Shown: positions 39,920 through 52,587 of the stretch, piece by piece
How positions within the stretch are numbered: the stretch's first letter is position 1
Layout: each line of letters starts with the position of its first letter
NCBI GenBank assembly: GCA_907163345.1
Contig: CAJQUN010000001.1
Span: 6,820,001 to 6,884,000 of the forward strand
Source: Haberlea rhodopensis
Taxonomy: Eukaryota; Streptophyta; Magnoliopsida; Lamiales; Gesneriaceae
Direction: 5' to 3'
Length of the DNA stretch: 64,000 nt
Program-made: the position numbers and the translations under genes
Notes under the pieces: generated by a model
What the model was told of the DNA's origin: nothing
The model's database searches: none
What the model saw: only the letters and a program-made list of their open reading frames with translations

Positions 39920-41707
39920 TTACATCTCCTCTTTCAACGATTTCTCGAATGAAATGAAAGCGCCGAAGTATGTGCTTGGACTTTGGTGAGATTTAGGTTC
40001 CTTAGCCAATGCGATGGCTCCATTGTTGTCACAATAGAGTTCAATTGGATCTAGAATGCTACGCATCACCCTAAGTTCAGAAATGAACTTCTTGATCCAA
40101 ACAGCTTCCTTTGCTGCATCTGAGGCAGCAATATACTCAGCTTCAGTTGTAGAATCGACTACTGTCTCTTGCTTTGAACTCTTCCAGCTTACAGCACCTC
40201 CATTAAGGCAAAACACAAATAATGATTGAGATCGAAAATCATCTTTGTCGGTTTGGAAACTTGCATCAGTGTAACCTATTACATTGAGCTCTTCCTCACC
40301 TCCATAAATCAAGAATGTATTCTTAGTTCTTCTCAAGTACTTCAGGAAATTCTTGACTGCAATCCAGTGACTTTCACCTGGATCAACTTGATATCTGCTC
40401 GTCATGCTCAAAGCATACGAGACATCGGGACGCGTACATATCATGGCATACATGATAGATCCAATAGCTGATGCATATGGAATCTTACTCATGCGTTGTC
40501 TCTCATCTGGTGTTGAAGGACACTGATCCTTCGAGAGATGTATTCCATGTGTCATAGGCACGAATCCTTTCTTTGATTCTTGCATGCTAAACCGTTTTAG
40601 CACTTTGTCTATGTATGTACTTTGACTTAGGCCAAGTAATTTTCTCGATCTATCTCTATAGATCTTGATTCCTAATACATAGGTGGCTTCACCCAAGTCT
40701 TTCATAGAAAAGCAATTCCCTAGCCAAATCTTTACAGATTGTAAGGCAGAGATATCATTCCCAATTAGAAGTATGTCATCTACATACAATATTAGGAAGA
40801 TAATTATGCTCCCACTGACCTTCTTGTAGACACAAGGTTCATCTACGTTTTTGATGAAACCAAACTCTTTGACTGCATCATCAAAACGAAGATTCCAACT
40901 CCGAGAAGCTTGCTTCAATCCATAAATGGATCGTTGTAGCTTGCATATCTTTCCAGCATCCTTTGGATCGACAAAACCCTCGGGCTGTGTCATGCACACA
41001 TCCTCAAGTAGATTTCCATTAAGGAAAGCTGTTTTGACATCCATCTGCCAGATTTCATAATCATGAAATGCAGCTATTGCAAGTAAGATCCTTATGGATT
41101 TAACCACGGCAACTGGTGAAAAAGTTTCATCATAGTCAATACCATGAATTTGTTTGAAACCTTTTGCTACCAGTCGACCTTTAAAGGTTTGTACTTTACC
41201 ATCCATGTCGGTCTTCTTCTTGAAAATCCATTTGCACCATATGGGTCTCACCCCTTCAGGTGGGTCAACCAAAGTCCATACTTGGTTTGCATACATGGAT
41301 TCCATCTCAGATTTCATGGCTTCTTGCAATTTCTCAGAATCAGTGCCCATTATAGCTTCTTGATAAGATGACGGCTCATCCTCATCAATAATTAGTAAGT
41401 CACCTTGTTGAGTCACAAGAAATCCATATCTCTGTGGCTCCCGGTGTTCTCTTACAGACCTACGCTGGGCTTTTGTCTCTTGAGCAGGCACTTCATCCAC
41501 AACAACTTGTGGTGACTGCTCTGTTTCCATCTCAATATCATGTTCAGTGTTTTCTTGTGGTTGAACTTCACTAAGTTCTATATGTCTCCCACTGGTTTTT
41601 CTAGAAATAAATTCTCTTTCAAGAAAGACACCAGTCCGAGCAACAACCACTTTGTTCTCGATGGGATAATAGAAATAGTATCCTTTTGTTTCCTTAGGAT
41701 ACCCCAC
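39920..41707 (-). CDS. Copia-4 RT and RNase H (open fragment)
   Basis: 595 codons without a stop. The N-terminal part is the end of the integrase domain (VGYPKETKGYYFYYP) and a linker with REHREPQRYGF. RT: WIFKKKTDMDG, TAFLNGNLLEDVCM, YGLKQASRSWNLRF and YVDDILLIGND. RNase H: GYTDASFQTDKDD, STTEAEYIAA, YCDNNGAIALAKEP. The last residues (FEKSLKEEM) lie just before the LTR-side purine tract. The expected HIERKFH-like motif near the end is missing (SPSTYFGAFIS instead), probably a frame change. Confidence 0.92.
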   Translation of the reverse strand: MGYPKETKGYYFYYPIENKVVVARTGVFLEREFISRKTSGRHIELSEVQPQENTEHDIEMETEQSPQVVVDEVPAQETKAQRRSVREHREPQRYGFLVTQQGDLLIIDEDEPSSYQEAIMGTDSEKLQEAMKSEMESMYANQVWTLVDPPEGVRPIWCKWIFKKKTDMDGKVQTFKGRLVAKGFKQIHGIDYDETFSPVAVVKSIRILLAIAAFHDYEIWQMDVKTAFLNGNLLEDVCMTQPEGFVDPKDAGKICKLQRSIYGLKQASRSWNLRFDDAVKEFGFIKNVDEPCVYKKVSGSIIIFLILYVDDILLIGNDISALQSVKIWLGNCFSMKDLGEATYVLGIKIYRDRSRKLLGLSQSTYIDKVLKRFSMQESKKGFVPMTHGIHLSKDQCPSTPDERQRMSKIPYASAIGSIMYAMICTRPDVSYALSMTSRYQVDPGESHWIAVKNFLKYLRRTKNTFLIYGGEEELNVIGYTDASFQTDKDDFRSQSLFVFCLNGGAVSWKSSKQETVVDSTTEAEYIAASDAAKEAVWIKKFISELRVMRSILDPIELYCDNNGAIALAKEPKSHQSPSTYFGAFISFEKSLKEEM

Positions 41708-41883
41708 AAATAAACACTTATCAGATTTGGGTCCAAGTTTGTTAGAGGCGTGACGTCACACGAAAGCCTCACATCCCCAAATCTTCATAAAAGACATACT
41801 ATGACGTTTCCCAGTCCATATCTCATATGGTGTCTTTTCCACTGATTTAGATGGAACACGGTTCAGTATGAATATTGTTGTTT

Positions 41884-43275
41884 CTAAAGCATGTCCCCAA
41901 AAGGATATCGGAAGATCTCATGACTCATCATTGATCGAACCATGTCCAACAAGGTTCGATTTCTCCTCTCGGATACACCATTCCATTGTGGAGTATACGG
42001 AGGAGTGAGTTGTAGGACTATCCCACACTCCTTTAGATAGTCATGAAACTCTTGGCTTAAGTATTCTCCTCCTCGATCTGATCGGAGAATTTTGATACTT
42101 TTACCAAGTTGGTTTTGTACTTCATTCTTGAATTCTTTGAACTTTTCAAAGGTTTCATGTTTATGTTTCATTAGGTACACATACACATATCTACTGAAGT
42201 CATCAGTAAATGTAACGAAGTATTGAAAACAACCTCTAGCATGTGTGCTTATTGGTCCACATACATCACTATGTATGAGACTCAATAAATCTTTTGTCCT
42301 TTCAACATGTCCCATGAAAGGAGCTTTAGTCATCTTGCCCATTAAACAAGATTCACATGTTTCATATGATTCAAAATCAAATGAATCCAATACTCCATCC
42401 TTATGAAGTTTTGATATGCGATTCTTGTTTATATGGCCCAAGCGACAATGCCAGAGATAAGTTGGATTAGAATCATTATTCTCAATCCTTTTAGTATTTA
42501 TGTTATAGACAGGCATATCAAGATTTAATACATAAAGACCATTAATCATTTGTGCACTAGCATAAAACATATCATTTAAATAAATGGAGCAACAATTGTC
42601 GTTTATAATAAATGAAAATCCAAACTTGTCCAAACAAGAAATAAAGATAATGTTTCTAGTAATTAAAGGCACATAAAACAGTCTTTTAAATCTAAAGATA
42701 AACCGGAAGGCAAAGATAATGAATAATCTCCTATAGCTAATGCAGCAACTCTTGCTCCATTTCCTACTCGGAGATCTACTTCGCCTTTTTGCCAATGTCC
42801 TACTCCTTTTAAGATCCTGCACATTAACACAAATGTGAGATCCACATCCAGTATCTAATACCCATGATGAAGAAGTAGATAAATAGTCTTCTATAACAAA
42901 AATACCTGAAGTGGAAGTCACACTTCCCTTCGTCTTCTTAAGATCCTCCAGATAAACTTTGCAATTTCTTTTCCAATGTCCGGTCTCACCGCAATGGAAA
43001 CAGTTCCCCTCTTTTGCCACTCCTCCCTTTGGCTTAAGTGCAGCAGTATGAGGCTTAGATTTGACAAAGACTTTCTTGTTCTTCTTTAAGCCTTTTGCTT
43101 TAGCCCTTCCTTTGCTCTTATTCACAATAAGAACATTTGTAGGTTTAGACTTCTTGTTGTTAGCTTCAAAAGTTCTCAGCATGCCAAGCAACTGTGGTAG
43201 AGTCTTTTCAATTTCAATCATATTGTAATTCAAGACAATTTGACTGAAGCTTTCAGGCAACGATTGCAAGATCAC
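41884..43275 (-). pseudogene. Copia-4 gag end, protease and integrase
   Basis: 463 codons. It starts inside gag (ILQSLPESFSQ), then a Lys-rich stretch, zinc knuckle CFHCGETGHWKRNC, protease WVLDTGCGSHIC, pre-integrase LWHCRLGHINKNR, CESCLMGKMTKAPF, LIHSDVCGPIS, LRSDRGGEYLS and TPQWNGVSERRNR. Around 42663-42845 the family sequence (RVAALAIGDYSLSLPSG) is found in another frame, so two compensating shifts changed about 60 residues here. It ends early at 41884, and the link to 41707 (41708-41883) is out of frame. Confidence 0.88.
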
Positions 43276-43762
43276 GTCAGTGCCAACTCTTGGTCCAAAG
43301 GAAAACCCAGCTTCTCCAGATTCTCAATGTACCCAATCATCTTGAGTACATGAGTTCCAACCAACTTCCTTCTACCATTCTATACTGGAATAACGCTTTA
43401 GAGACGTCATACCTCTCTTGTCTTGCTTGTTGTTGGTACAGCTGCTTTAGATGCTCGATCATATCGAACGCCTCCATTTCCTCATGTTGCTTCTGAAGCT
43501 CAGAGTTCATGGTGGCAAGCATAAGGCACCCAACATCAAGTGCGTCATTTTGATGCTTCTTGTAAGCATCTTTATCGGCTTTAGCAGCCGTCAAGGGAGG
43601 TTCCTCAGCAGGTAAGGGTTCCTCTAGGACATATTGCTTCTTTTCTTGTTTGAGGACAATCCTCAAATTCCTATACCAGTCTAGGAAATTTGTCCCATTA
43701 AGTTTGTCATTCTCAAGGACCGATCGTAATGATAGTGTGCTTGTAACGTTGTTGGTTGCCAT
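43276..43762 (-). pseudogene. Copia-4 gag, N-terminal part
   Basis: Starts MATNNVTSTLSLRSVLEND at 43762. It contains FLDWYRNLRIVLKQEKKQYV, the gag signature of this copia group, and LMLATMNSELQKQHE. One shift after RMVEG (near 43375) and another near 43280 separate it from the next piece. The sequence between them (THVLKMIGYIE in another frame) is still recognisable. Confidence 0.9.
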
Positions 43763-44327
43763 GGATATCTACAATATAAATATGCAAAATAAGTTTATGA
43801 ATTTAATCATTTAATATGGTCTTATATTAAATGACACTCCCACTATTTTGTTTAAAATTATCAACCCTCGAAAACTTTAGTGGGCCAAGATCCATATTTC
43901 ACTTAATCTTGAGTTAGCTTTGGCTAATCGCCCAAGACTCGGTTATTTAGGTAGACAACTCTTTGTCAATTACAATCACATGCAATTCTTGGATGGTTGG
44001 ACGAACAACGCTATGTTCAAATTCATCTAATGAATTATTTTCCAACCCCATACCTCTAGGTTCCCAATCCTATTGAGATAACGCTAGTTAAGTCGAACCC
44101 AATTTTAAATAACACGGATATCACTTTTATCCTTTCGCGTCTTACTAAGATTGTCACGGTGCTTTGCTTTGGCAAACCCACACATGTTCAATCGAAGTCT
44201 TGACGAGTATTTTTAATTGAAAGGCATCTTAAAACTTAATATTATAAGAGGGATTTATTGATCTCATGATTTTATTAATATTGAAAATATGTCTGGTACA
44301 TATATGAATATATACATATCTACATAC

Positions 44328-44330
<3 letters not shown>

Positions 44331-44369
<39 letters not shown>
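44331..44369. repeat. TA microsatellite
   Basis: About 19 TA units in the Copia-4 leader. Confidence 0.95.
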
Positions 44370-44371
<2 letters not shown>

Positions 44372-44899
44372 AGCATCAATATTAAATAAAACAGTAAACA
44401 TGCATCTCATACATGAACATAAAGTAAACGTGACATGGTTATAGCCCCAACTAAAGATTTCTCAAGCCAATGAGAAAATCTAAAAGGTCAACCTAAGGGT
44501 AACTTCTCCAAGCACCTCTTTGGCTCCCTATTGTGAATGGCCTTCTCATCCCAGCACCATGGTCAATCTTCATTGATCTCCATCAATAAAAACTCTAACT
44601 AAACTATATAACAATTACATGATTTAGAGAATTCCTCGAGTTACATTCGAGGGGGAGCATAAGGGAGGGAATACATTCAGAAAAATAGAGAAGGCACGAC
44701 TCGCAGGCCGTATTAAATTACAAACATTCACAAACTCCTATCTAATAGGACATAGGGCTATAACCATGCACCATGCTCAAGCAAACACATAAAACATACT
44801 ATAACAATTAATGAATTAAATTCTAAACATTTTAAAATATAATTCCAATAAAACTGTAAAATAAATTTTATGAAATTATCGTACGCTCGGGACATCACA

Positions 44900-45265
44900 T
44901 GTCACGATCCTTAGCCCAAAACCACGGCCCACCACGCATGTGACTAGGGTTCGAAACCCTAGTCATCTCGTCGCCTTCATGGACCGAATGTGGCTAAGGA
45001 TTCGAAACCCTAGCCTCATCACATGCGGCGGTCGTGAGCCATGCAAACCCTAGGGTTCAAAACTCTAGTCCAACGGCGGTGGCTCGACCATCTCGAACCA
45101 AGGGGTTCGAAAAACCCTAGCTCTCACGTGGAGGTAGCCGCCAACCATCTAATCGAGCCAAAAGTTCTAAACCCTAGCCATGTTTCGACACCTCCATGCA
45201 CAACCATGAGCCACAATGGCTAAACCATCTCGAGCCAAGGGTTCGAAAACCCTAGCCCTCATGTG
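44900..45265. repeat. Degenerate repeat array with GTTCGAAACCCTAG core
   Basis: About six imperfect units of 45-60 bp, each with a variant of GGTTCGAAACCCTAG and often CATCTCGAGCCAAGG. It ends about 240 bp from the primer site. Confidence 0.75.
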
Positions 45266-45503
45266 GCAGCCGTGGGTCATTTGTGATGGTGGTGGCCGAA
45301 CCATCAAGAGCTATGGGCTCGGTTTTCGCCTTTGTGTATCGTATACATAAATTGTCAATTATATCATATATAATTTTACGATGATTTTCACAAACTCGAT
45401 TTATTTCATATCATATATGAATATACAGTTTTAAAGCATGCAATACAAATCAAAATATGATTAAACGATTAACCACATAATTCCGATATGAGCTTTGTAC
45501 ACG

Positions 45504-45515
45504 GCTCTGATACCA
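45504..45515 (-). other. Primer-binding site (tRNA-Met) of Copia-4
   Basis: Minus strand TGGTATCAGAGC, one base from the 5' LTR. Confidence 0.9.
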
Positions 45516-45516
45516 C

Positions 45517-46991
45517 TGTAAGGAATCCAACACACAAGTGCATAGCGGAAATAAAAATTTGGATTCCTAACCAAGGACCTATACAGAGTATTCATATCGG
45601 AATGATTAAAAGAGTCTCACCCTTGTAGCGTGTTTGATGCAGAAACGATGCCAATGTCACGAGTCACGAGCAACACCTCCAAGATCTTGCCTCTACGGTA
45701 TCCACACGATCAAATCGAACAAGGGACATTCAAGAACAAGTTGCTAGACTTATTCTTGAACAAAAGCTGAACTCACGGTTCAAAACCGATCAACGACGGC
45801 CGTTCCTTCCACCACTATTCACGGCGGTGGCGTGAAGATGGAGGAGAAGAGGAGGCGGCGGCCGAGAGCTCAAAGGAGTAGGATTAGGTTTTGTGATGTC
45901 TTGGATTAATTCTTAATTAACCTTGATATCATTTATATATTAGATTTAATTAAAGTTCAAGGATTTATTAAAGCCTCATGGGCCCAAACCCATGATTTAA
46001 TTAAATCATTATAATCATGTAATTAAGACTCTTCTTAATTAATTAATTCATCCAATGAATTGAATTCCCTTATCGATTTAATCTTTTGTGCGACCCGATA
46101 GGATCTTGTAATGTTGGCAGTAACATAAAATCTCATTTTATGTCACAAGAAATGAGCGGTATCTAGCAACACATCAAGGCTACCCAAATTACAAGAATGT
46201 CATTGACTCGACATAACCTTAGAACTTGTGATAATATTAACCATGTAACTTAATCCCTTTGTCCATGTGTTTAGATTGAACACGAGTCATGGAATAGTCA
46301 TACTCGTATATTCAATCTCTATTTCTTGATCCCCAAGTAGAACTAGAATAAACGAATAAGCTCGATATCACATATCGACTCATTCGAGCACGGCCATGCA
46401 TTTTAGTCTTACTTGATCAAGGGCCCAAACACTTCTCCTGTTATATAGAAGGGACAAATCCTATCTTGATCAATCAACATCCCTCTACATAATTCATAGT
46501 GTATCCAATAGCTGTCTTTATAGTTTATCCTGTTACAGGTAACGTTTGACAATATCAAGATACATAACTCCTTATGTTGGGATCTCTGATTATCTCAAGT
46601 CGTAAGGATTACATACATTATTATTACTATGAGAATTGCTTATGACAATCATATAACTATCCATGTAGCATTCTCATGGTGGGTCTGTCCAGTACATCGT
46701 TCTCTAACATGTACCCATGTGTTGATTTGATATCTCATATCCATGAATTAATTCATCAATCAAAACATACTAGTCTCAATGCATTATCATTATCCTTATT
46801 CATGATAATACTTGACTAGGGACAATCTATAAGAACAATACAATATTATTCTAAGGACATTAACTTATATATCAATTCATATTGCACAGATATTCGAATA
46901 AGATATAATAATGATTTGCCATTAATAAATCATAATACATTGTATGTCATAAACAATAATCTAATGACTTGTCTTAGGGCATATCCCAACA
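45517..46991 (-). repeat. 5' LTR of Copia-4
   Basis: 1475 bp; about 98% identical by eye to 38312-39782. Confidence 0.95.
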
Positions 46992-46996
46992 AAAAT

Positions 46997-47778
46997 CCAC
47001 TGGAGCCAAGCGATCGATTGCGAGAAAAGTGGCGATCGATCGCCTAAGGAATTTCGCTGAAAAAAATAAGCTAGCGATCGATCGCTACAATGAGGTGATC
47101 GATCGCCAGCAGTGTTTTGGAAAGATTGGTGACTTGATTTCTTTCCTTCCTACATGGGCTCTAACCTACCCCATCATCCTTCACACCTCAATATAACTCG
47201 AAATTAGTCTCTTTGAGAGAGAATTCAGACCTTAGAACATAACTTTTAATTTTTAGAATAATTTTTCTTTCAATTTTTGTAAAGACGCTCGAAGAACGAA
47301 GAAGGAATCAACAAGCCGGAATCGTGCTTCGCTTTAGTAACTTTCTTTTCTATTGATTATTTGATGAATTTAATACAATTTTTGTTAGTTTTAGATTTAA
47401 CTATGCAAGGCTAAACATTTTGATTCTTGGTTGAGGGATACTTGCCTTTGGAATAAAAATACTTGTGAAAATTTTGGTTTGATTGTTGAATTTTTAATTC
47501 AATTTCAATTTGTTTTTCAGATTATGATTCTTATGATTGTTGTATTTGATTGATAGATTGATCACATAGTAATCACATACACTATCTAATGCTAATTAAG
47601 AAGCAACTAAGATTAATAATTACCTGCTGTTGGTGTTATTAAATTCTTAGGAAAAACGATTGGATGATTAATTCTAACGGCTGTAGTTTTTATTGACTAG
47701 ATTCATCAAACTTACTAGTTTTGAAACTATCATTGATTTAATCTTAACGGTTGTAGTTTTGGTTAAAGATTTGATAAG
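46997..47778 (+). repeat. LTR of the rearranged Athila, part 2
   Basis: Resumes exactly where Copia-4 interrupted it (CCACTGGAGCC). It contains further GCGATCGATCGC palindromes (47010-47110). It is interrupted again at TTGATAAG by the minus-strand Athila element. Confidence 0.9.
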
Positions 47779-50248
47779 TGATAGCGTTTATCGCGTACGC
47801 CCAAATTAACCCTCTCAATTTAATAACAGTAATGAATGTAGTAGCGTGAGTAGGGATCGATCCCACGAGGAAATGAATACTTTTATCAAAATAGGGGGTT
47901 ATCAAATTTCTTTAACTATAACTAAATTAAACGAAAGCAAACAATTAACTAGTTTATCAAGATTAAGAAGCAATTTTTGGTTTTCGGTCAACTTTACCTT
48001 TGGAAATCATTCACTTGATCATCAATTTACTAAACATATGAATTCATTATGTTAGTTCCGGACCTTATCGATGAGATTTTAAAGATGACAAAACATATCA
48101 GACCGGATCGAGTGAAATCAGACTGACCAGATCGATCGCCCAAAACAGATCAAGCTGATAAGATGACAAAGCATATCAGACCGGATCGATGGATTTCAGA
48201 CTGACTAAATCGATGCTTCAGATCGATCTCAATCTTTATCAGATCAGAGCAGTCAAGGATACATAAAGAATGGCTCCTCAGTCCGAATCATTAACGGCTA
48301 TTTATTGTAGCATTTAATGTCGTAATTAATGCTACAAAGGACCAAAGACTAAAGATTGCCATAAAAGGTAAGAAGACAAAGAAGAGCCTACCTGACAGTC
48401 GCCGAAAGTATGAACCAGAACGGCAAGTATCCTGAAGAAGAAGACTGTAGCTTACTCAGAGTTCAAGCAGAGTCAAAGTTGCACATTAAGGGAAATAATG
48501 TCGTTGGTACTTACAACTATAAAAGGATGCAACAAAAGGAATATACAAGACTCTCGCTGATCAATTGAAAAACGCACAAGAAAGCAAAACAACACAAGCT
48601 TACAAGCTCAGAAGCTCTCGAGCTGAAATTATTCTTAAGCACGATTACTTTGTAACATTTGATCATTTAGGATCACTGTGCGCATCTTGTGTATTCTGTG
48701 TTGAAAAATAGAAGTGAGAAACATATTGTAACTGTCAGACAGAGAGTGTCTGAGCAGATCGAGTGACTAGGAGTTTCAGTCTGGTAGTGAGGTAAATCCA
48801 GCTGAATCGGGTTTGTACAACAGGATTGTATAAATCAAAGTCTTCTAGTATAAACCTTCCTTAATTGGAAGAAGGGGAGACGTAGAAGGATTACACAACC
48901 TTCGAACTTCCAGAAACATATCCTGTGTATTATCTTTCTGCACTTGTTCTTTCATACTAGCCATCGAGCCGTTCTTACATATACAAGAACAGACCGTTCC
49001 GCACTTATACTTTCAGTGGTCTGTTCTGTACAAGAGTTGATTAAGAAACATATTTCTTTCACTAATCCGAAAGAAATCACAATGGATTAATTTTTACAAG
49101 GAGTGTTCATTCACCCCCCCCCCCCCCCTCTAAACACTCCGGACCGATCCTAACACATTCAATTATTCATCAATTGAAAACTTAATTCCTTACTTACCTT
49201 AATCGTGGTAAAAAAGAAAACAACATTCAATTTGACTATTATCAAATCTTTAACCAAAACTACAGTCGTTAAGATTAAATCAATGATAGTTTCAAAATGA
49301 GTAAGTTTGATGAATCTAATCAATAAGAACTACAGCCGTTAGAATTAATTGTCCAATCGTTTTTCCTAAGAATTTAATAACACCAACAGCAGGTAATTAT
49401 CAATCTTAGTTGCTTCTCAATTAGCATTAGATATTGTATGTGATTACTAGGTGATCAATCTATCAATCAAACACAATACTCATAAGAATCATAATCTGAA
49501 AAACAAATTGAAATTGAATTGAAATTCATCAATCAAATCAAAATTTTCACAAGTATTTTTATTCCAAAGGCAAGTATCCATCAACCAAGAATCAAAGTGT
49601 TTAGCCTTGCATAACTAAATCTAAAACTAACAAAAATTGTATAAAAAACATCAAACAATCAATAGAAAAGAAAGTTACTAAAGCGAAGCACGATTCCGGC
49701 TTGTTGATTCCGTCTTCGTTCTTCGAGCGTCTTTACAAAAATTGAAAGAAAAATTATTCTAAAAATTTAAAACTATGTTCTAAGGTCTGAATTCTCTATT
49801 CAAGAGACTAATTTAAAAGTATCAATAGGTAGGGAGGCTGATGGAGTAGGGTAGAATCCATGTGGAAAGGAAAGAAATCAAGTCTCCACACTTTCCAAAA
49901 CTCAGCTAGCGGTCGATCGCTTGGCTCCAGTGGGTTTTGGCGATCGATCGCTGCAACGTAAATTTTGTTGCTCAACTTTCTGTCCAAAGGCGATCGATTG
50001 CCTCCTTCATGCGGTCGATCGCTTCCACTAAAATTACATTTTTAGCCTTTTTCTTGATCTCCATTGAGTCCTTATTAGCTCCAAAGCTTTTCTTGACCTT
50101 TATTCGCCTTAGTTAGCTCGATTTCTTCGATTCCACCTACAATTACACAAATATACGATTAGGTAGCATATGTATCAAATTATCCATCAAAACATACCAA
50201 ATCGTAAACAATTAAATGCAATAAATGTGTCTATTTCTAGTCACATCA
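47779..50248 (-). repeat. 3' LTR of Athila element B (with inserted solo LTR)
   Basis: Net length about 1364 bp once 48050-49155 is removed. In minus orientation it starts TGATGTGACTAG and ends GCTATCA (the other LTR ends GCTACCA). Confidence 0.92.
48050..49155 (+). mobile_element. Solo LTR, probably copia SIRE/Maximus-like
   Basis: 1106 bp with ends TGTTAGTTCCGG and GATCCTAACA (inverted TGTTAG/CTAACA), flanked by catta and cattc, a one-mismatch 5-bp duplication. It is inserted in the Athila LTR between AATT and ATTCAATTATTC. It has a TATA box (TATAAAAGG near 48522) and near its end TTCACCCCC...TCTAAACACTCC, a layout seen in SIRE-type LTRs. There is no internal region, so it is a product of LTR-LTR recombination. 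The strand is inferred from TATA and end order. Confidence 0.8.
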
Positions 50249-51824
50249 AACTCCCACATACTTACTCTTTACTCGACCTCGAGTAAATCAGACAAAACTA
50301 TAATATTTTTGCTTGGCTCATAGCATCATAACAAACTAACTTGTTCTCACTTTAATGCCTCAACAATTTTAAACATGCATAGTAATGAAAGGCGGTGAAA
50401 AATTAATAATGGAACAAGCTCAATCCCTAAACATCTCATACTTAACAGAGTAGTGAACGTGCGGGTGTGGTCATAAACAAGTGTTGTGTACAAATTATAG
50501 ATCCAAAAGATGCAAATCCACAATAGTTCAAGTCATACACTAACACAAGTATAAGCTCACTTGCACACTCCTCTCCACTATCTTAGCCACTTTGCAAACA
50601 CAAATCAAGTAGATCTTTATTAGCTTATAGCTTGGCCTAGGTATTAGCTTATGAAAGAAAGGGAAAAGATATATCAAACAAGAAAGTATGATGATATGCA
50701 CACTAAAAGCTTCTCTTCTTGCTTGAATTTTTCAACTTTTACTTCAACATTTTTCTTCTTTTGTGCCTTTGGCTCTCCTTGGAGTCATATTTTTATCTAT
50801 TTTCTCAAGGCATCTCTTTTCTTTCATGCATTTCATTCTTTTCATAATGAAGCTCACAAACATTTTAATCATTTAATACTTAAGTGCATGTGAATGAAAC
50901 ACATCATATTCCCTTCAAAGGTATGGATAGAATTCATATTTAGGTTCATTAAGGAATGATGATAAGCTAGTCAAAAAATGTCGAATGAGATCTTTTGTGT
51001 GCTTAGCATACAACCATTCTTTTGCATTTAAGCTCAAAAAGGGTACTAGTGATTGATTTTCTTTACATGGTAGGTTTGAAAGGCTCAAACGCATCAAAGA
51101 TCGCCTATATCACTTTCATGTTTGCAAGTAGTCTAGACATACGCCTCAAAGAGCATGTAGTTAAGTTCTAGCATGTATTAGAGACTTCTTAAGACTATCA
51201 CAAATTTCACAGAATCTTCACTAAGCTATGCACACTTCAAAAGTTATGACAATAATGTGCTCAAATTATCCAACGACTAAGTTAAAGTAAAATTTTCATT
51301 AGAGTTCATAGTGTTCCAATGTTAACAATTCACCTATGTTCAAAGCATGCATGATATCAATTAGGTTTCATCATGGGCTAGTGATTCTAAGCATGTGTTT
51401 ATTACTAACTATGAGCTCAAAATTTTCAAATTTTTTGATTTTTTTGTATTTTTTAAAATACGAAAAACAATAACACACCACTAATCCCTCCCCCATACTT
51501 AAATCTTACATTGTCCCCAATGTAAGGCAAAAATACAAGAAAAGAGAAAAGTCTAACTACTAAAGCAATAAAAATAAAAGTAAAAGGGATAAAGGAAAAT
51601 AACTCCCCTTGGGTTACCTCCCAAGCAGCACCTCTGTATAACGTCGGTGGCCCGACGCCAGACCTCTATCAAGGTGGGTGATGCGGTGTCGCTCTATCTT
51701 TCCTCTTCCACCTCAATATCTTCTTGAATCCCTTGAATTTCGGTTTGTTTGCCTTTGAGTGGTCGTCCCCAGTCTTTGTTCCTCATCCATACTTTGTTGA
51801 TTGTTGTGGTCGATCTGGAGGGTG
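50249..51824 (-). other. Athila element B polypurine tract and 3' non-coding region
   Basis: No gene. The purine tract GTATGTGGGAGTT (minus strand) touches the LTR. The rest aligns with 92-1534 (element A). It also matches 56047-56751. Confidence 0.75.
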
Positions 51825-52460
51825 CTACTTTTCAATGGTACGATCCTGCAAGTTAGAAAAGAGAGGGTCAGCAGTATCATGAGTAGATAAAGCGGCAATA
51901 GTATGAACATTATGCACAAAATGAGAATCCATACCTCCGTTGTCATCAAGGCAATCAGTAGCCTTTCCCATCTCGCACAATTCATCATTATCAAAATCAG
52001 AATCATATGCATCATTTATATCAATAGCGTAACTAGCATGCTCTTGAGTTTTAATGGGTTTATAGATATTAAATTTTGCACTTTCACCATTAAACTCCAT
52101 TGTTAATAGGCCGATATTCACGTCGATCACAGATTTTGATGTTTTCAAGAATGCTCTCCCTAAAAGAATGGGGCTAGATGGATCACCATTTTCCATGTCT
52201 AAGACATAGAAATCGGTGGGAAAAACTAAATTCTCTACATGCACAAATACGTCCTTTACTATCCCCCTAGGTATAACCGTGGACTTATCAGCTAATTGAA
52301 TCACAGTGTTGTCTCATTTTAAAGGTCCATGTTTTAGTTGAGTGTAGATTGAGTAAGGCATGACATTAATGGAAGATCCTAAATCTAGCATTGTCTTCTC
52401 AATTCTAGTGATTCCTATCACACAAGGGATATAAAACATACCAGGGTCCTTACACTTTGT
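51825..52460 (-). pseudogene. Athila element B aspartic protease, broken
   Basis: The active-site loop MLDLGSSINV is encoded near 52365-52390 and is followed by PYSIYTQLKHGPLK. A TGA near 52317 (CGA in the sister copy, which reads KRDN) then interrupts it. From 52304 the rest is open: MIQLADKSTVIPRGIVKDV, FPTDFYVLDMENGDPSSPIL, LGRAFLKTSKSVIDV. It stops with TAG at 51825, earlier than the sister copy. Retropepsin-type protease that would release gag products. Confidence 0.85.
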
Positions 52461-52587
52461 GGGATGCTTCTTTGGATGTCCGCGGAAACATTCTCACCTA
52501 ACTCGATCTTGGGGCACCCTTTGCCTTCCTTGTTCTTACCCACTTTCCGTACCTCCTTCAAAAATCTAGTATATCGAGGCACTTTCA

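Larger units (their letters stand above)
43763..45503 (-). other. Copia-4 untranslated leader
   Basis: 1.74 kb with no coding potential. It has a TA microsatellite (44331-44369) and an array of GTTCGAAACCCTAG-type repeats (44900-45265). Confidence 0.7.
38312..46991 (-). mobile_element. Ty1/copia element (Copia-4) inside Athila LTR
   Basis: 8680 bp on the minus strand. 5' LTR 45517-46991, tRNA-Met primer site 45504-45515, long leader 43763-45503, gag-pol 39920-43762, purine tract 39783-39795 (CAAGTGGGAGATT on the minus strand) and 3' LTR 38312-39782. The target duplication is aaaac (38307-38311) and aaaat (46992-46996); intact LTR copies read AAAAC, so one copy has a C-to-T change. The LTRs differ at about 2% of positions. 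Confidence 0.95.

Noticed and set aside
39920..41707. Copia-4 assigned to a named copia lineage
   Set aside because: The gag and pol are clearly copia, but the lineage (for example TAR, Tork or Bianca) could not be decided from reading alone.
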